Assembly: GCF_037126465.1 (NCBI RefSeq)
Contig: NC_088202.1
Coordinates: 101,153,962-101,217,961, forward strand
Direction: 5' to 3'
DNA from: Ornithodoros turicata
Lineage: Eukaryota > Arthropoda > Arachnida > Ixodida > Argasidae
Length of the DNA stretch: 64,000 nucleotides
The position numbers and the translations under genes are program-made. Under the pieces are notes generated by a model that did not search any database, was not told the origin of the DNA, and saw nothing but the letters and a program-made list of their open reading frames with translations. Of this stretch, positions 10,085-21,173 are shown piece after piece; position 1 is the stretch's first letter, and each line of letters opens with the position of its first letter.

Positions 10085-13069
10085 TAACGAAGACAATTCA
10101 CCTAAAATTAATGCGTACAATCATCGTGAACATGGGGTACTCCTTTTTACTGTTCAACGTACTGCGCGTGGGCAAGTCGTTGTGATAGTTTACGTAATGA
10201 TCTCGGAATCGCTCGCTGTCACCCCGTAGCCATTCTTCTCAACTGTCTAGCAGCAGTGACAATATGGCGTGCTCTCATCCTTTCAAGGCTGCGCGGTTCC
10301 CGCTTTGTTGTTATCTGCCGTTGCCACGCAACCCGGTCACCGTCTTTCGGTCCTTCTTTTTTCCGATCTCATGCACGGCTATTGGCACTGCCATGTACAG
10401 TTCACCGTCTCTCGTTTGCTTTCAGCCAGGCCGATTTCGAGCGAAAAGAGAACCTTTCGTAATCGTTTGTTGCTTTTGGCGGTTTCACGTTATGAATGTT
10501 GTGCAGGTGACTTTTAGTGTGCATTAGAAGATGACAGTTTCGGACAGCCATCTAAAGAGCAGCGGTTTAGGCAAGTGCCTGGTCCAGGTCAGAATAATAA
10601 CTAGTGAGCAGTGGGTAGTGTTAACTCACCGTGCAATAGGGAGTTTTAGGAGAACATAGAAGTTTCACGATAACGTTTCCAAAAACATGATAAGCCAATC
10701 GCCTGATTCCTTTGGAGTAGCTGACATCAGGTTGGTTATATCTGGTTGCCTGATAGCGATACGGAGTCGGAATCGGTGGGCGATTACGATTTCCTAAAAC
10801 TCCCTAATATCTTAACTGGCTTGCACGAAATCGTCTTGTGTGCATCAGTTCAGGACAGGTAGCGTCTGAGCAGCAGGCAGGGCAGGCGTCCGCGGGGCGA
10901 CAGGCAGTCATGCGCGGGAAAATGAGGACAAATTACACAGATAAGGCAACGAAGTCGTTCCATGTCCTACAGAAGGACAAATTGGACTACTATTTTGCAT
11001 GCGAAAGGCTTATACGAACAGTCATCTATAGACAGTTGGCGCAGCACGTCCTTCTTCTCACTCACGTGCGCCTTTTCGGCGCCATACAGCGTGAGTGGTT
11101 TCTGTGGGGAGCTGTACAGTATCTTGCGTTCTGCCTATCTACATGGCATCATGTTTCCCGGTGGAAAGGGTGGGTGGTACTCCTTCATGTGAACGCGCAC
11201 AAAATCAAAATCTTTTTGTAAAGATGCGCTACCTTGAAGTGCACGTACTTATTCATAGATGCCGGAATATGAGGAGGCCTAAATAATGCCGCCCAGAAGA
11301 GCCCAGTACATCCCAGTACATGTGTGTTAAATACCATCCGACAAATCGATACAATATTAGGGTAACATGTAATGAGCCAGTAATTCAAAACATTGTTTCA
11401 AAAATTCCGCGCCCTCCCGCCTCCTTGGTCAAGTTACCTGTACCCACGCTCCTCATGGCCAACGTCTCCGTCACCGTACAGTGTCTCTCCCAGTAATAAT
11501 ATAATAATGGTGCCGTGATGTTACACGTAAAGTTTGTCTGCCTAGTGCGGCGACAACACAACGTGAAATGCAGCCTATTGTGTCACATTTCGTGTCTCCC
11601 ACTTGGGTCTCCCACGAGAACCAACTATACCACTTCGTCCAACACGTGACACTTACGCCCAAGCGTCAAACCGCACTTGGAACGAGACACGCGCAAATCC
11701 CTACTCGCTATTACCTTCGCTTTTGTTCCATCTCACTTCAACGCCTGGTCCGTTCAATCCCCGAGCGTAGGAACAAAAGCCCGTCGATCTGGCAGGCGGT
11801 ATTGCGTCTAATATTCGCGAGAAATTTCGTGCGTCCCATGAGGGGCCGTTTATTGTCAGCGTATATCTCTTATCCGTCCGACCATATTGCCATCGCTCAC
11901 TGGGAAGCATTCCCACAGGTAAACACGAAGGAGGCATTATTAGCATATATTTTCCGCTTCCCGAGTCCGGCGAGCTGGACTAACGGTTTCGAGCCGCTTT
12001 AATCCAGATACTGGCCGTAATCCGTTAGTTTGCATATATATTGACGATGGACGGGGAAAATCCCTTGGCTGATGGTGTCGCACGCAGAGTTGAATAACTT
12101 GGCTGCTGTGTATTACCTGCATTTGTTTCGTTCCCGATCTGGCCACGGGGTGTGATGTGCTGAGTGTTTGAGCGGAATCTTGCCGGAAGATGCGCCGCGA
12201 AATGTGTCACATCGCCTGCGTTTCCTTTTATGTTTCTCTGAATGACAGAGCCTGGGGATGCTAAGCCAGGAATGTCCACTTGTAGAAGGGGCCCTGAAGG
12301 ATATGAAACACAGCCGTTTGTTTGGCTTGTGTAGCCGACATTTCTTGTCCGGTGACACATGTGCAGTCCAGCATTTATGGTGTTGTTACGTAAGGTTATG
12401 CTTGACAAAACACGAAATATAGACACAGGTAGTGCGTTATAAATTATAAAGCATACGCAGCTAAAAATAAGATAATGCTCACTAATGTGAATGAATGCTT
12501 TTGGTACATACCTTGCACGTTTCTTATTCTCATAATCATTAGCTCGGTACATTTCTTATGTTCGGTTTTATTAGTCTTCCGATGTTTCAATGGTAATCAA
12601 AATGCGGGAAAAACGTGTTCGTAGCCAGGGTAATAAGTAAATAACCGGTGATGTCCTCCAGGAAAAAAGCTCACTGCCCTACTATGGCGATATACGTTAG
12701 AGCCACCTCGCTAGAGATAAAGTATCGTACCATTTGCACATTACCAGAGAAACCGCCACACCTCGACTGTGGGAACCGGCATCTTCATAATTTTCTTTCT
12801 ACACCTCACCTCACCAGGAAAACACGGACGTAGGGTACCGTTCACTTCTTACATCTCAAAAGATGATTTAACATATGCACACTGATAGAGATACATTCAT
12901 TTTATTTTAACACAAGCAAAAGACGCGGAGAGAAATACTAGTAGTTCTTTTTTGTTTCCTGCTAATGCTGATATTGCTGAAATACAAGTGATTTTTGGGG
13001 TTACGTTCCGGTGTTATTAAGAAAACTTCCAGTCTGATGCTTGAGTTTCTGTTCTTTAAGGTTACGTTG
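10085..13069. other. No recognised gene; several open frames
   Basis: The interval holds open frames of 144 codons (11568-12002, plus) and 175 codons (12025-12552, minus). The latter begins with a hydrophobic stretch and becomes Ser/Thr/Gly-rich. I recognise no domain in either. CCCAGTACAT is repeated in tandem at about 11309-11324. No RNA gene or transposon end was identified. Confidence 0.35.
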
Positions 13070-13708
13070 GATATGTGCGGAGTTACTCGGTATGCATTAT
13101 CAGTCTCCTTGATCTCGAAGATCCGTCGCCGGAAGCGGAGCAAGATCTCTAAGTGCATCGATAGAATCAAGCCCTCGCTCCCTGCCTTTTTTCCCAGCCC
13201 CATCGTGACTGCGACGCCCCCGTGGACGTTCCCGACCCTGCAGTCTCTTTTTCCACACCAGGGCTGAAAGGCAGGAAGAATCCTACAGCAACTCCAGTTT
13301 TGAAAAAATTAACGACGTGCATGATGCAGAGCAGATATCCTGAGCACACGGCTGTGTTCACGGATGGATCTGCCAGATCGCAATGCTCGACAGCTGCTTT
13401 CACCATTCCGGATGACTCGGCGACTCATAGGTACCGATTATCGCATCGCACATCCTCCACGTCTGCAGAGCTACATGCCATCTTCTTATTCCTCAGAAAT
13501 GTCCCATCCACTCAGTGCCGTAGTTGGGTGGTATATGCTGTGATTCCAAAGCTGCCCTGCAATGTATTGCCCATATGGGGCTTCGTGGATCCCTGGCTCC
13601 GGTTGTTACATCCACCCTCCAGGAAATGAGCCGTCTACGGACGAGTAGTGGTCACGAAGTATCCCTGTGCCGTGCTAGCAGATATCCAGCACGTGATCGT
13701 GGACTGTG

Positions 13709-13919
13709 TCCTCTGCAGGCGGGGGGGGGGGGGGGGGGGAGTATATGTTTAATGTTGATAAAAAGAAGAAAAGAAAAAAGAAGGGAAATGTTAGCCATGG
13801 TGCAGGCTTGCTATTCCCAAAAGCAAACAAACAAACAAAAGGAAGATAAAAGGAGCAGAGACACAGAAAATTATGAAGAAATTCAGGAAAAGACAGCTCC
13901 TCTCCAGCTCCTCTTCAGG
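13709..13919 (-). mobile_element. Poly(C)-ended retroposon inserted in the LINE
   Basis: Insert 13720-13908 lies between TCCTCTGCAGG (13709-13719) and TCCTCTTCAGG (13909-13919), an 11-bp target duplication with one change. Removing the insert and one copy of the duplication makes the LINE frame read DCVLCRVQRERLQ without a break, which confirms the borders. On the minus strand the insert has GGGAATAGCAAGCC, GGCTAACATTTCCC, a T/C-rich run, ATTAAACATATAC and about 18 C. It therefore belongs to the same family as the 8.7- and 20.1-kb copies but with a different 5' half, closer to the copy at 22.1 kb. Confidence 0.85.
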
Positions 13920-14163
13920 GTTCAACGAGAAAGGTTGCAAATCCGACTGAAGCCAATCACTGCCGCTCCGTTCACTTTGGCAACAGTCCTTGGGCCCTGG
14001 ACAGACATCCTGCAACACCGTCGTGCCCTGCAGATTTTCCTGGATTCTCTGCAAAACACCGGTTTCCTTTATGTTATTTAATCCTGATGTGCGGCCTTGC
14101 TACCGTCTCTCCCCCCTCGTCCCGTCATCGTCATTTTACATCTCATGCGGTCCCGTCGGCCTT

Positions 14164-14202
14164 TGGGGTAGTGGGCCACAACCCGGGTGGCGAATTTCCC
14201 CA
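14164..14202 (+). promoter_or_regulatory. 3' UTR hairpin of the I-like LINE
   Basis: Outer arms TGGGG (14164-14168) and CCCCA (14198-14202) enclose an inner stem GCCAC (14175-14179) and GTGGC (14187-14191). Equivalent hairpins with different but still paired stems occur in copies at 21101, 46898 and 50781. By analogy with LINEs whose reverse transcriptase recognises a 3' stem-loop, this may be the template recognition element; that role is inferred. Confidence 0.6.
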
Positions 14203-14255
14203 TCCATCAACATCAGTGTATTTGTTGTTGTTGTCTTTGTTGATGGACGAATGGG

Positions 14256-15156
14256 TCATCTGTATTGTTCAATACTCATATTCCTCATGCAGGCGCCAAG
14301 TTTAGAGTAAAAAACCAACACACAGCCGTACTCCTTAATGTGCCACATTTCATAAAAAGCCAAGTATCTATAGAATATTCTTCTCCATGCCTCACCTCAC
14401 CTAGCTATACTTCGGGACAAGTCCACACCTTCAGGTCGACTCCGCCCACAAATCTAAAGACGTATGTGAATGGCTTAGGCGGCCGTATGACGCCATCCGT
14501 GTCGCAACGTAGTGCGCCCACATGCTTTGAACTGTTACTTGTACAATGACCATGTTGCGTAAACAGTCGTCGGAGACGATATGCTTAGAGCACATGTGTA
14601 TGCTTTTAAATCACAGATGTAAATTATTCACGGAAACAGATCATGTGAATCGGCTTCCTCGTCTGCATTGCGTCCGCCATCTTCCCGTATGCCCTATACT
14701 CTGAATGTGCGAACTACAGTATCCGATGGCGTGGATATACCTCGTGAGACTGTAGCGTATGGCTCTGATGTTGTCTCGCACTTATGTTATATTGAGTGAG
14801 AGTTTTGTACGAGACTTACGAGAAGGTACGGGACCCACTCAATCGTTCTCCGTATTATTTTGAGTCCGTCCACTCCAACTCCAACTCCACTCAATCGTAA
14901 AACATAATACATGCTACATGTTGTCACATCCCATGATAAATGTTTCTGAAACCACGCGTTAAGAAATCAGTGTTGAGGCGTTTTCTGCGAGCTTTGGGAA
15001 CAAAATAGAAGAGTGATGTCTTGTCGCAGTTTATTTAACAACACCAACACCAGCTTTGTTTTATGATTATGGTTGGAGAGTTTATTTATTTATTGGGTTG
15101 AAAATATTAATCGCAGATCTGTTTACGTTTTAGAATATATTTTTCTATTATACTCA
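14256..15156. other. No recognised feature
   Basis: Nothing recognisable as a gene. The interval follows the LINE tail; CCTCACCTCACCT occurs once at about 14391-14403 and related dinucleotide-rich text lies near 14865-14895. Confidence 0.4.
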
Positions 15157-15248
15157 GACAAAAATTTAGGCTTTGGAGATAGTCGCTAATATTGTAAGCC
15201 TATAGGCTTACAATATTAGCGACTATCTCCAAAGCTTAAATTTTTGTC
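15157..15248. repeat. Near-perfect 92-bp palindrome
   Basis: Arms 15157-15202 and 15203-15248 are complementary over 46 bp with a single mismatch (15169 G opposite 15236 T) and no spacer; the centre is GCCTATAGGC. It overlaps the next palindrome by three bases (GTC). See the finding on twin palindromes. Confidence 0.97.
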
Positions 15249-15313
15249 CTAATATTTTTAAGACTAAGGCTCTTGCCAGGTGGCAAGAGCCTTAGTCTTA
15301 AAAATATAAGGAC
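15246..15313. repeat. Near-perfect 68-bp palindrome
   Basis: Arms 15246-15278 and 15281-15313 are complementary over 33 bp with one mismatch (15251/15308), around a GG spacer. The right arm is continuous with the LINE reverse-transcriptase sequence at 15314 and upward, so the palindrome includes LINE sequence just after the active-site motif. Confidence 0.97.
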
Positions 15314-15830
15314 GTGTCTTATGCGTACATTATATGTAATAATCGGAGTGTTGGGAATGTGGACAACGTCATTTATGCAAACTAAGAAAAGGGAACGTCC
15401 CAAGATTGAACCCTGCGAGACTCCTGTTTTTCTGTCGTACTTATCAGATGGTATACCATCAGGAAACAAGTATACCGTGCTCTTCAATAGAAATAGACTT
15501 TCCAATTCAATTCCGTTCGATGGCTTCTTAATTAACGATTACCAACCCCACGCATCCGGAATTCGTACAATTTTGCATAATATTTTCGGTAATATTGCTG
15601 TCGACAGTATCAAGAGCTTTTCAGAAATTTAAGAAAATACCAACCGTGCGTAGTTGCTTTACAGTGTTCTATAATGTTCTCCTCTGCGTTCAGTAAAGCT
15701 CATTGCGTATACTTTCCTATGCTGAAACTATATTGATTCTTACTACGCACGCTAAATGTTCCAGAAAACGCATTAACCTGTTGTTATTAATGATTCTAAT
15801 CGCACTCATATCGTAATCAAACCTGGAGTC
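15314..15830 (-). pseudogene. LINE reverse transcriptase remnant
   Basis: Minus-strand fragments in several frames follow the usual order of a non-LTR reverse transcriptase. NNNRLMRFLEH (about 15775) is like NRLMxFLE. NQYSFSIGKYTQ..ALL (about 15735) is like QYGFRxGxSTxxAL. KALDTVDSNI (about 15610) is like SKAFDTVDHxIL. GVSQGSILGRSLFLVCINDV (about 15350-15415) is like GVPQGSILGPLLFLxYINDL. At 15314-15328 codons reading Y-A-stop-D-T correspond to the catalytic YADDT motif. At least three frame changes and several stops make it non-functional. Sequence similarity to the element stops at the palindromes. The motifs suggest the Jockey/CR1 range of LINEs, so it is probably a different family from the I-like LINE at 13-14 kb. 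Confidence 0.85.
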
Positions 15831-17205
15831 CTGTTGAAAGGGTTAGCAACAATGAACTTTCCAGCGTCTTATTACATTTTGTATGTGCGAATGCATGACT
15901 AAAACAGAACTTGAATGAAAAGAAACAGAAACGTAATCATGAACGGCGCAAATGCCAACTAATTTGCAGCTCGTTTTACCTACAAACTCGCAAACTCGTG
16001 GCTATTCGCGCACCCAATTGAGCTGTATGTTTGAGCTGTGCTCCCTCGAATAGTTCTTCCAACCCAAAATCCGGTTACGACGAGATCCGGGCAGATATGC
16101 GCTTAATTGGAACTCGGCCGACCAGCCGCCGCGTTAGTCTTAACAGATTAACGACGGCAGGACCAATTCCTGTGCGGCGAGTCGCCGTCACTGGCTCCTT
16201 CGCGAGTCCTGCCCAAGCCTCGCTACGGAGCGCACTATACCCCGTCCGGCCGTCTAATGTCCACGGGAAGAATTTGTGTTGTGCATCCCGGGAAAAGGCG
16301 AAATCAGGAGCCACTTGACGATGGCGATAAAGTGTTCGCAAGGAAGGAATCGCGCTAATTTATGCGGACTCTCTTTATTTGTCGTGTAAATTGGAATGAA
16401 TTAATAGAGATTAATTTTCTGCGGACTATGTGAGAACTGGCGCATTGCAAAAGAGCGTCGCTGTTGCACTTCAAAAGTGCTGCTTTCGCCGAAACGTCGT
16501 TGCGTGTGGAGGGCGTGCCCTGTATTTTGCCGATAAGTAAGAAAGGCTGTAGAGGGGTGTGACACTTATTGCTCATTGCATCATGCGCGCATTGTACTGC
16601 ACCCCAGAATGTTGACAAAAAAAGAAGCGTGGTAGTTGGCAAGATAAAAACATCAAACATAAATAATAAGAATTAAGTAACAGGGACATATTATTTCATT
16701 TAATTTATTTCCATCATGCGACGGGGGATATCGGGGACAAAAGCAGGAACTGCTTGAAGGACTCCTCGTCACCCCCCACAGACTGCAACAACTGCTGCTT
16801 TCACCGTAGATTACAATTGTACATCATTCAATACACATATAAATGGACAAGAAATGAAACAGTGGGTGGGTTATAGCTATAACGACAACAACAGCAACAA
16901 CAGTAGACAACAAAAATTTAGTAAACATCGTTTCCCATGGCTCATGGACTACGAAGTGGTTTGCTGAAGAAACATCAGGTTAAAATTTCGAAAAAGGATT
17001 ATCTAACATAGACTGCTTGAGATCTTTAAATGATATGATAGACAAATCAATATCAAGACGATGCGGATGACTCAAAAGGCGTGGTAGCCACTGTTGCTAC
17101 TAGTTGACGCCCGTAGTTAGTAAATACATAGTGGTGCATAGTATAAGGTTCCCTTCAATTATTTCAGAAGGGTTATCTACGGGCGAAATAACACTTGAAT
17201 TGCAT
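15831..17205. other. No recognised gene
   Basis: A GC-richer block at about 16070-16320 has overlapping frames on both strands (95 and 88 codons) but no motif I recognise. AT-rich sequence surrounds it. A segment near 16690-16800 (GGGGACAAAAGCAGGAACTG) looks repeat-like but could not be assigned. Confidence 0.35.
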
Positions 17206-17240
17206 TTAAAGGGACACTAAAGTGCGAAAATATCTCCTTG
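17206..17240 (+). mobile_element. Left end of a TTAA-flanked element
   Basis: TTAA followed by AGGGACACTAAAGTGCG resembles the terminus of the complete element at 28310-29074 (TTAA, AGGGACCATGAAATG). Only this end was found; no matching right end is visible, although the sequence to about 17830 may belong to the element. Confidence 0.45.
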
Positions 17241-17919
17241 CGGAATCAAAAGATTGCGTTACCTTGACAGCAATACAAAAGGAATGGAATTAATCCCGTT
17301 TAATTAATCAATTCATTAGGGCCAATGCCAAAAATACCCTGACTCGCACGAGATGACTGCAAATCAAATCCCGTTGGTTTCACCCTCGTATAATGCCCCA
17401 TTTTTTAACAAGCTCGGTTGAAGTGAAACACCCTTAGAATTGCAATCGGAGCGACGAAAACGCGTTTATTCTCCACCTGCTCCGAATCTCGCGCGCAAAT
17501 TGGCTAGCTGTCGGCAGATGGTGTCTGCGCATGCCGCCATAATTATAATATGCCCCCACCCTCCGCTACAATCACGTGATTAGGCCGACAATATGACGGT
17601 TGAGTTAAGAAACGGAGTCCGACATATTGAGTCGAACTACAGCGGATGTGTTGGGTAATGGAGAGGGAGAGGAATTGAGCAGCTGTGCGCGAATTTCTCC
17701 TCTCCAGCATCATAATTGTTTTCGTGCGCCCTCTCTCGGCGGCTGTGGTGGTGATGAGGGCAGCATCTGCGGTCGCTTGAAAAGTGATCTCGCGTTATCA
17801 GTGTCGAACGGAAACTGGAGGTCTTTAAAATGTAGCTGGCTCGACTTGATGCATGCAGGTGGAGGTGGAGGATCAGAGGCGAGAATAGTTGTAAAATTGT
17901 GCGTATTTCATGGACTATA
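17241..17919. other. Possible interior of a decayed TTAA element
   Basis: Sequence with ATTAATC runs and a GC-rich second half. A 97-codon frame (17627-17920) is Ser/Gly-rich without recognisable motif. Nothing else was identified. Confidence 0.3.
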
Positions 17920-17996
17920 GGGGGCGGGGGGGTTAATGGTTATGTACGAAAAGGGAAGTTTAGCCATACAAGAGGCTTGCTATTCCCGAAATAACG
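17920..17996 (-). mobile_element. Poly(C)-ended retroposon, partial
   Basis: On the minus strand GGGAATAGCAAGCCTC, ATGGCTAAACTTCCC, CATAACCATTAA and an interrupted C run occur in the family order. No clear target duplication was found, and the 5' boundary is uncertain. Confidence 0.65.
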
Positions 17997-20033
17997 TAGG
18001 ATGGCTTCCCCTGCACTAGTCGCTGTTCATGCAGGCGTTGCAGGGTTACATCAGAAATTGCCCAAGAGTCCACCGCCCCGAAAAACCGCAGCAGCACAGT
18101 TGTGTTGGGTTGGGTTGTAGATAAAAGCCTTGTGATCGGTGAAAATTCTTGTTGGTTTAGGTTTTTGAGGTTGCGTGGGAAGGCTTACAGGCAGCCTCAT
18201 CAACAGCATTGCTGACAACTGTTCCGGGAAGCTTTCCTGTATCAAGGCTCGTGGCATCACGCTCGCATCCAGCAGGTGCCGACCTGCTACAATCACATTG
18301 TTCAAAACGCGTTAGTCCCCACCTGCTAATGGGCTAGCTTCTGGGTATGGTATATGATATGTGTGTTTCGATCGTGAGTTATGTTGCCGATGACTTGCGG
18401 AGGCTAACCCAGACCCCAATTTGGAACCACCCTCTATAGATGAAACAGACAAAGCAGATTCCGTATGGCCACCATTATATTAATTAAAGCAGTGTTTCTT
18501 ATCTACGGTTTTTATAAATTACGTACTTTATTATAAAGCACACCAAGGAGCTTCGTGTGTCTCCTGATAACGATTGGTAGGGCTTTGTGCTGCCTCCTCC
18601 CCTTCTTTATGAGCTAATAAAAATTGCCGCACCTTTCTTTTCATAACCATAAGGAGGGCACCATTCTTTGAGATCACGTTGGAGACCTGCAAGCCTTTTC
18701 CAATCGTGGGAACGCACGCCGACATAGTTCACATAGCAAGCCGCTTTGTGTCGCACCCGTCGCTTCCCAGTAAAGAAGGAGCCAATGAAACGATTGAAGG
18801 ATGGGGGAACCCCTTGCGTCACCTTTGGAATGTATCGTGATGGGGTGAATTGAGCGTGAGATTTCATTAGCGGTTGCTTGAACCCCGTGGTCCCCGTGTT
18901 GGAATGGTCGTCAACCGTCATCGAAGTAAAGTTGGGCGGGCCTTGAAATGTTCGTCATGTGAGTGGAGCTCTCACTTTCAAGAAGTCTGTGCAAATGCAG
19001 TGATAGTGGTGGCATATGAAAGCGGAACTCAGACAAACTCCTGAATCCTGCGTACACTAACTTTTAGATATACTGCCTTATTTGAAGCTTTAACTTTAAG
19101 TTTTTTAACTTTGATTGACACCCAAATACAAGTTTGTTGTCGTTGTGCATTATAATTTCTCACGATTTTAGTCCTAATTGAGTTGTAACAAACTCACTCA
19201 CTCACTACGCAATAATCAAGCAATTCTGTCAATCACCTCTGCATTCTCGGAGGCCAAAACTACAAAACTGCATTCAGATCCTTGATGGATGGAAGACAAA
19301 AAAAAATCTTCGGAATGACACAATATCAAATTCTTTGAGACGCTAATCTGACGTTGAAAACTCTTGCGGTAAACTGCTCTGGTCAAACTGGTAAAAAAGG
19401 TAAACTGCTCACCGTCAAGCACAGATTTAAAAAAGCATAATCTCCCAAAAATGCCCACCTCTTTTTGCCTATGTAATGATCACCTGACTGCGTGGTTTGG
19501 GATCTATCCTTCAGTTTTGCAAAATCTCGGCATCCCTTTTCAGTTTCAACGACACACGTGCAGCTCGCCATCGCAGACCCACGTATCGAGCATCTGTTGG
19601 CCAGCCATTGAATCTAGGAGCAGCTGCCTGTGACTAAGTTTCTGCAATAAATGAACCATTCTTCCCGTTATTTATCGGTGTAGCAACGCACTCCGTGAGA
19701 TGTGCGGATTGTTAAGCTATCCGCAAGCACACCTTTACGCACAACTCGCTGCAGAAGTGGAGTGCATTGCTTCGTCGTGTGACGACGGACAACAGCTGCC
19801 CAGCATGCGAGATGACGCGTCGGGCTGCATCGAAGAATAATATATATATATATATATCCCCTCCGAGCAGATGTCGAACGTGTCGGAACGTAGGGGAGGT
19901 GCATTAATTGCGGGGCCCATCACTATTTCGGCGATGTCAGAAAGACCGCCATTTCAGTTCAAACGTACGAATTGTTCGTTAACTCTCCTGAAAAGTGGCG
20001 TGCGGCCCATTACCAATTGGCGGCTGCTCATAG
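17997..20033. other. Unassigned stretch
   Basis: A minus-strand frame at 18607-18921 (104 codons) has a protein-like middle and end (SHDWKRLAGLQRDLKEW, GYEKKGAAIFIS) but I cannot assign it to a family. Another minus frame (18051-18305) contains IFTDHKAFIY, which recalls the Ty3/gypsy RNase H motif FTDHKPL, without other supporting motifs. A TA microsatellite lies at about 19840-19857. Confidence 0.35.
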
Positions 20034-20200
20034 GCTGGACGCGTCCACACACACATGCCACCCTCATCATGTTATATTTGTTTTTACTTCATCTTTGTGA
20101 TATATTTTGATGTAGGAATAGCAAGCCGACTTTCGGTCAGGCTGACCTTTCCGAAATAAACGATCATGCCCCCCCTTCCCCCCCCCCCCCGCTGGACGCG
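20034..20200 (+). mobile_element. Poly(C)-ended retroposon, best-preserved copy
   Basis: The 147-bp element (20044-20190) is flanked by a perfect 10-bp duplication GCTGGACGCG (20034-20043 and 20191-20200). It reads CCACACACACATGCCACCC, TTTTACTTCATCTTTGTGATAT, GGAATAGCAAGCC, GGCTGACCTTTCCG, AAATAAACGATCATG and then a C tract of about 20 with two T. An AATAAA-type signal about 10 nt before the C tract, the duplication length and 5' truncation of sister copies indicate retroposition with the C tract at the 3' end. No A or B box is visible, so polymerase III origin is not supported. Confidence 0.85.
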
Positions 20201-20910
20201 ATAAAAAAGAGGAACAAATACATAGTAAAAAACGCAAATTCTCCGAACACGGAATACCAAAGAAAGAGGAAAGGAAAAAAAAAAGTAGACGAAGCAAAAC
20301 TGATGTGAATGCAGGTTTCTAATATGATTGAAATATATTGTTATTGTGCTATGACCGCATATTTAAGGCGATAGCTTTTCAGGGCAAAAGACCGTCATGC
20401 CGACAGGGCAGGACTGTCCGTGGATTTTTCGCTGGCCAATGGCCACGTGACACTACGAGTGCTCCCGGTAGGCTGAAATTGTGTAGTCACCACAGCAACG
20501 ATGCAAAAATAAATAAATAAAGCAAACAAATAAACGATTTTACCCACGGAACATTGAAACTTAACTCAATGAAAGTTTCAAAAATTTTCAAAAAGAGTTG
20601 TGCTAAAAACTACCGCCAACAATGTCCCTCTAAAGTTACCACATTTAATTATGTTCACATTCAGTTGTGTGTTATATATTCAAGATTCAGCCTTTTTTTT
20701 TTTTCATTCTAATACTGTAATATTTTTAATGCAAATATATTTCTGCGCGTTATACGCCTCACTATACACGTATGGTCACGGGCGACGCCACGGTGGTCGG
20801 TTAGTGGATTAATTTTGCATAAATTGATCGTTTAATTAATCGCGGATTGATTGAGAACGTGCACAGAGTCGCCCGTGTGTGCACACAATTCTCCACCTAG
20901 TGTTAAACGT
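20201..20910. other. No recognised gene
   Basis: GTCCCTCTAAAG at about 20622-20633 resembles the right terminus of the TTAA-type elements but has CTAA instead of TTAA and no partner. AAATAAATAAATAAA-type simple sequence occurs at about 20508-20533. Confidence 0.35.
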
Positions 20911-21173
20911 TCCTCGTGGGTCCAGGCGGCCTTACGTCAGGTAGTTGGTTTTTTTTAGGCGACTGGTCTAAAGGACCCATTATGACCCCGACAGCGCCCT
21001 CGGACATTCCCACCATCACGATGAGCATCGCCATCGCCACTCCGATCATCATCGTCATCTCTCATCATCGTCATCACTCATATATTAGACCCTCTAGCTA
21101 TGGGGTAGCGTTCCACTCCTAGAGTGGAAAACCTCCCCACCTCATCGTTAAAATATAATTGTTGTCCTCGCGG
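20911..21173 (+). mobile_element. LINE 3' UTR copy with terminal hairpin
   Basis: ATCATCATCGTC-rich sequence precedes the hairpin TGGGG (21101-21105), TTCCACTC (21111-21118), GAGTGGAA (21122-21129), CCCCA (21135-21139), then CTCATCGTTAAAATATAATTGTTG. TCCTCGTGG (20911-20919) and TCCTCGCGG (21165-21173) may be a 9-bp target duplication. No coding part is recognisable, so the 5' extent is uncertain. Confidence 0.6.

Larger units (their letters stand above)
13070..14255 (+). pseudogene. I-like LINE, 3' part: RNase H, ORF2 C-terminus, 3' UTR
   Basis: A 5'-truncated non-LTR retrotransposon. From about 13222 the frame reads through a linker (DPAVSF..PGLKGRKNPT) into an RNase H domain: FTDGSARS (first catalytic Asp) at about 13357, SSTSAELHAIFLFL (Glu-bearing helix) at about 13450, then after a frame change CDSKAALQCI (third catalytic Asp) at about 13535-13570. 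The frame continues to DCVLCR, is interrupted by an inserted retroposon (13720-13908), and resumes as VQRERLQIRL..LGPW..FLDSLQNTGFLYVI with a stop at about 14079. The 3' UTR ends in a hairpin (14164-14202) and a (TTG)-rich tail. RNase H in ORF2 and this C-terminus point to the I group of LINEs. It is dead: reverse transcriptase and endonuclease are missing and the frame is shifted. Sequence similar to this C-terminus recurs at 50640-50730. Confidence 0.85.

Noticed and set aside
18051..18305. IFTDHKAFIY resembling the Ty3/gypsy RNase H motif
   Set aside because: No other RNase H, RT or integrase motif lies around it in the expected order, so a chance match is likely.
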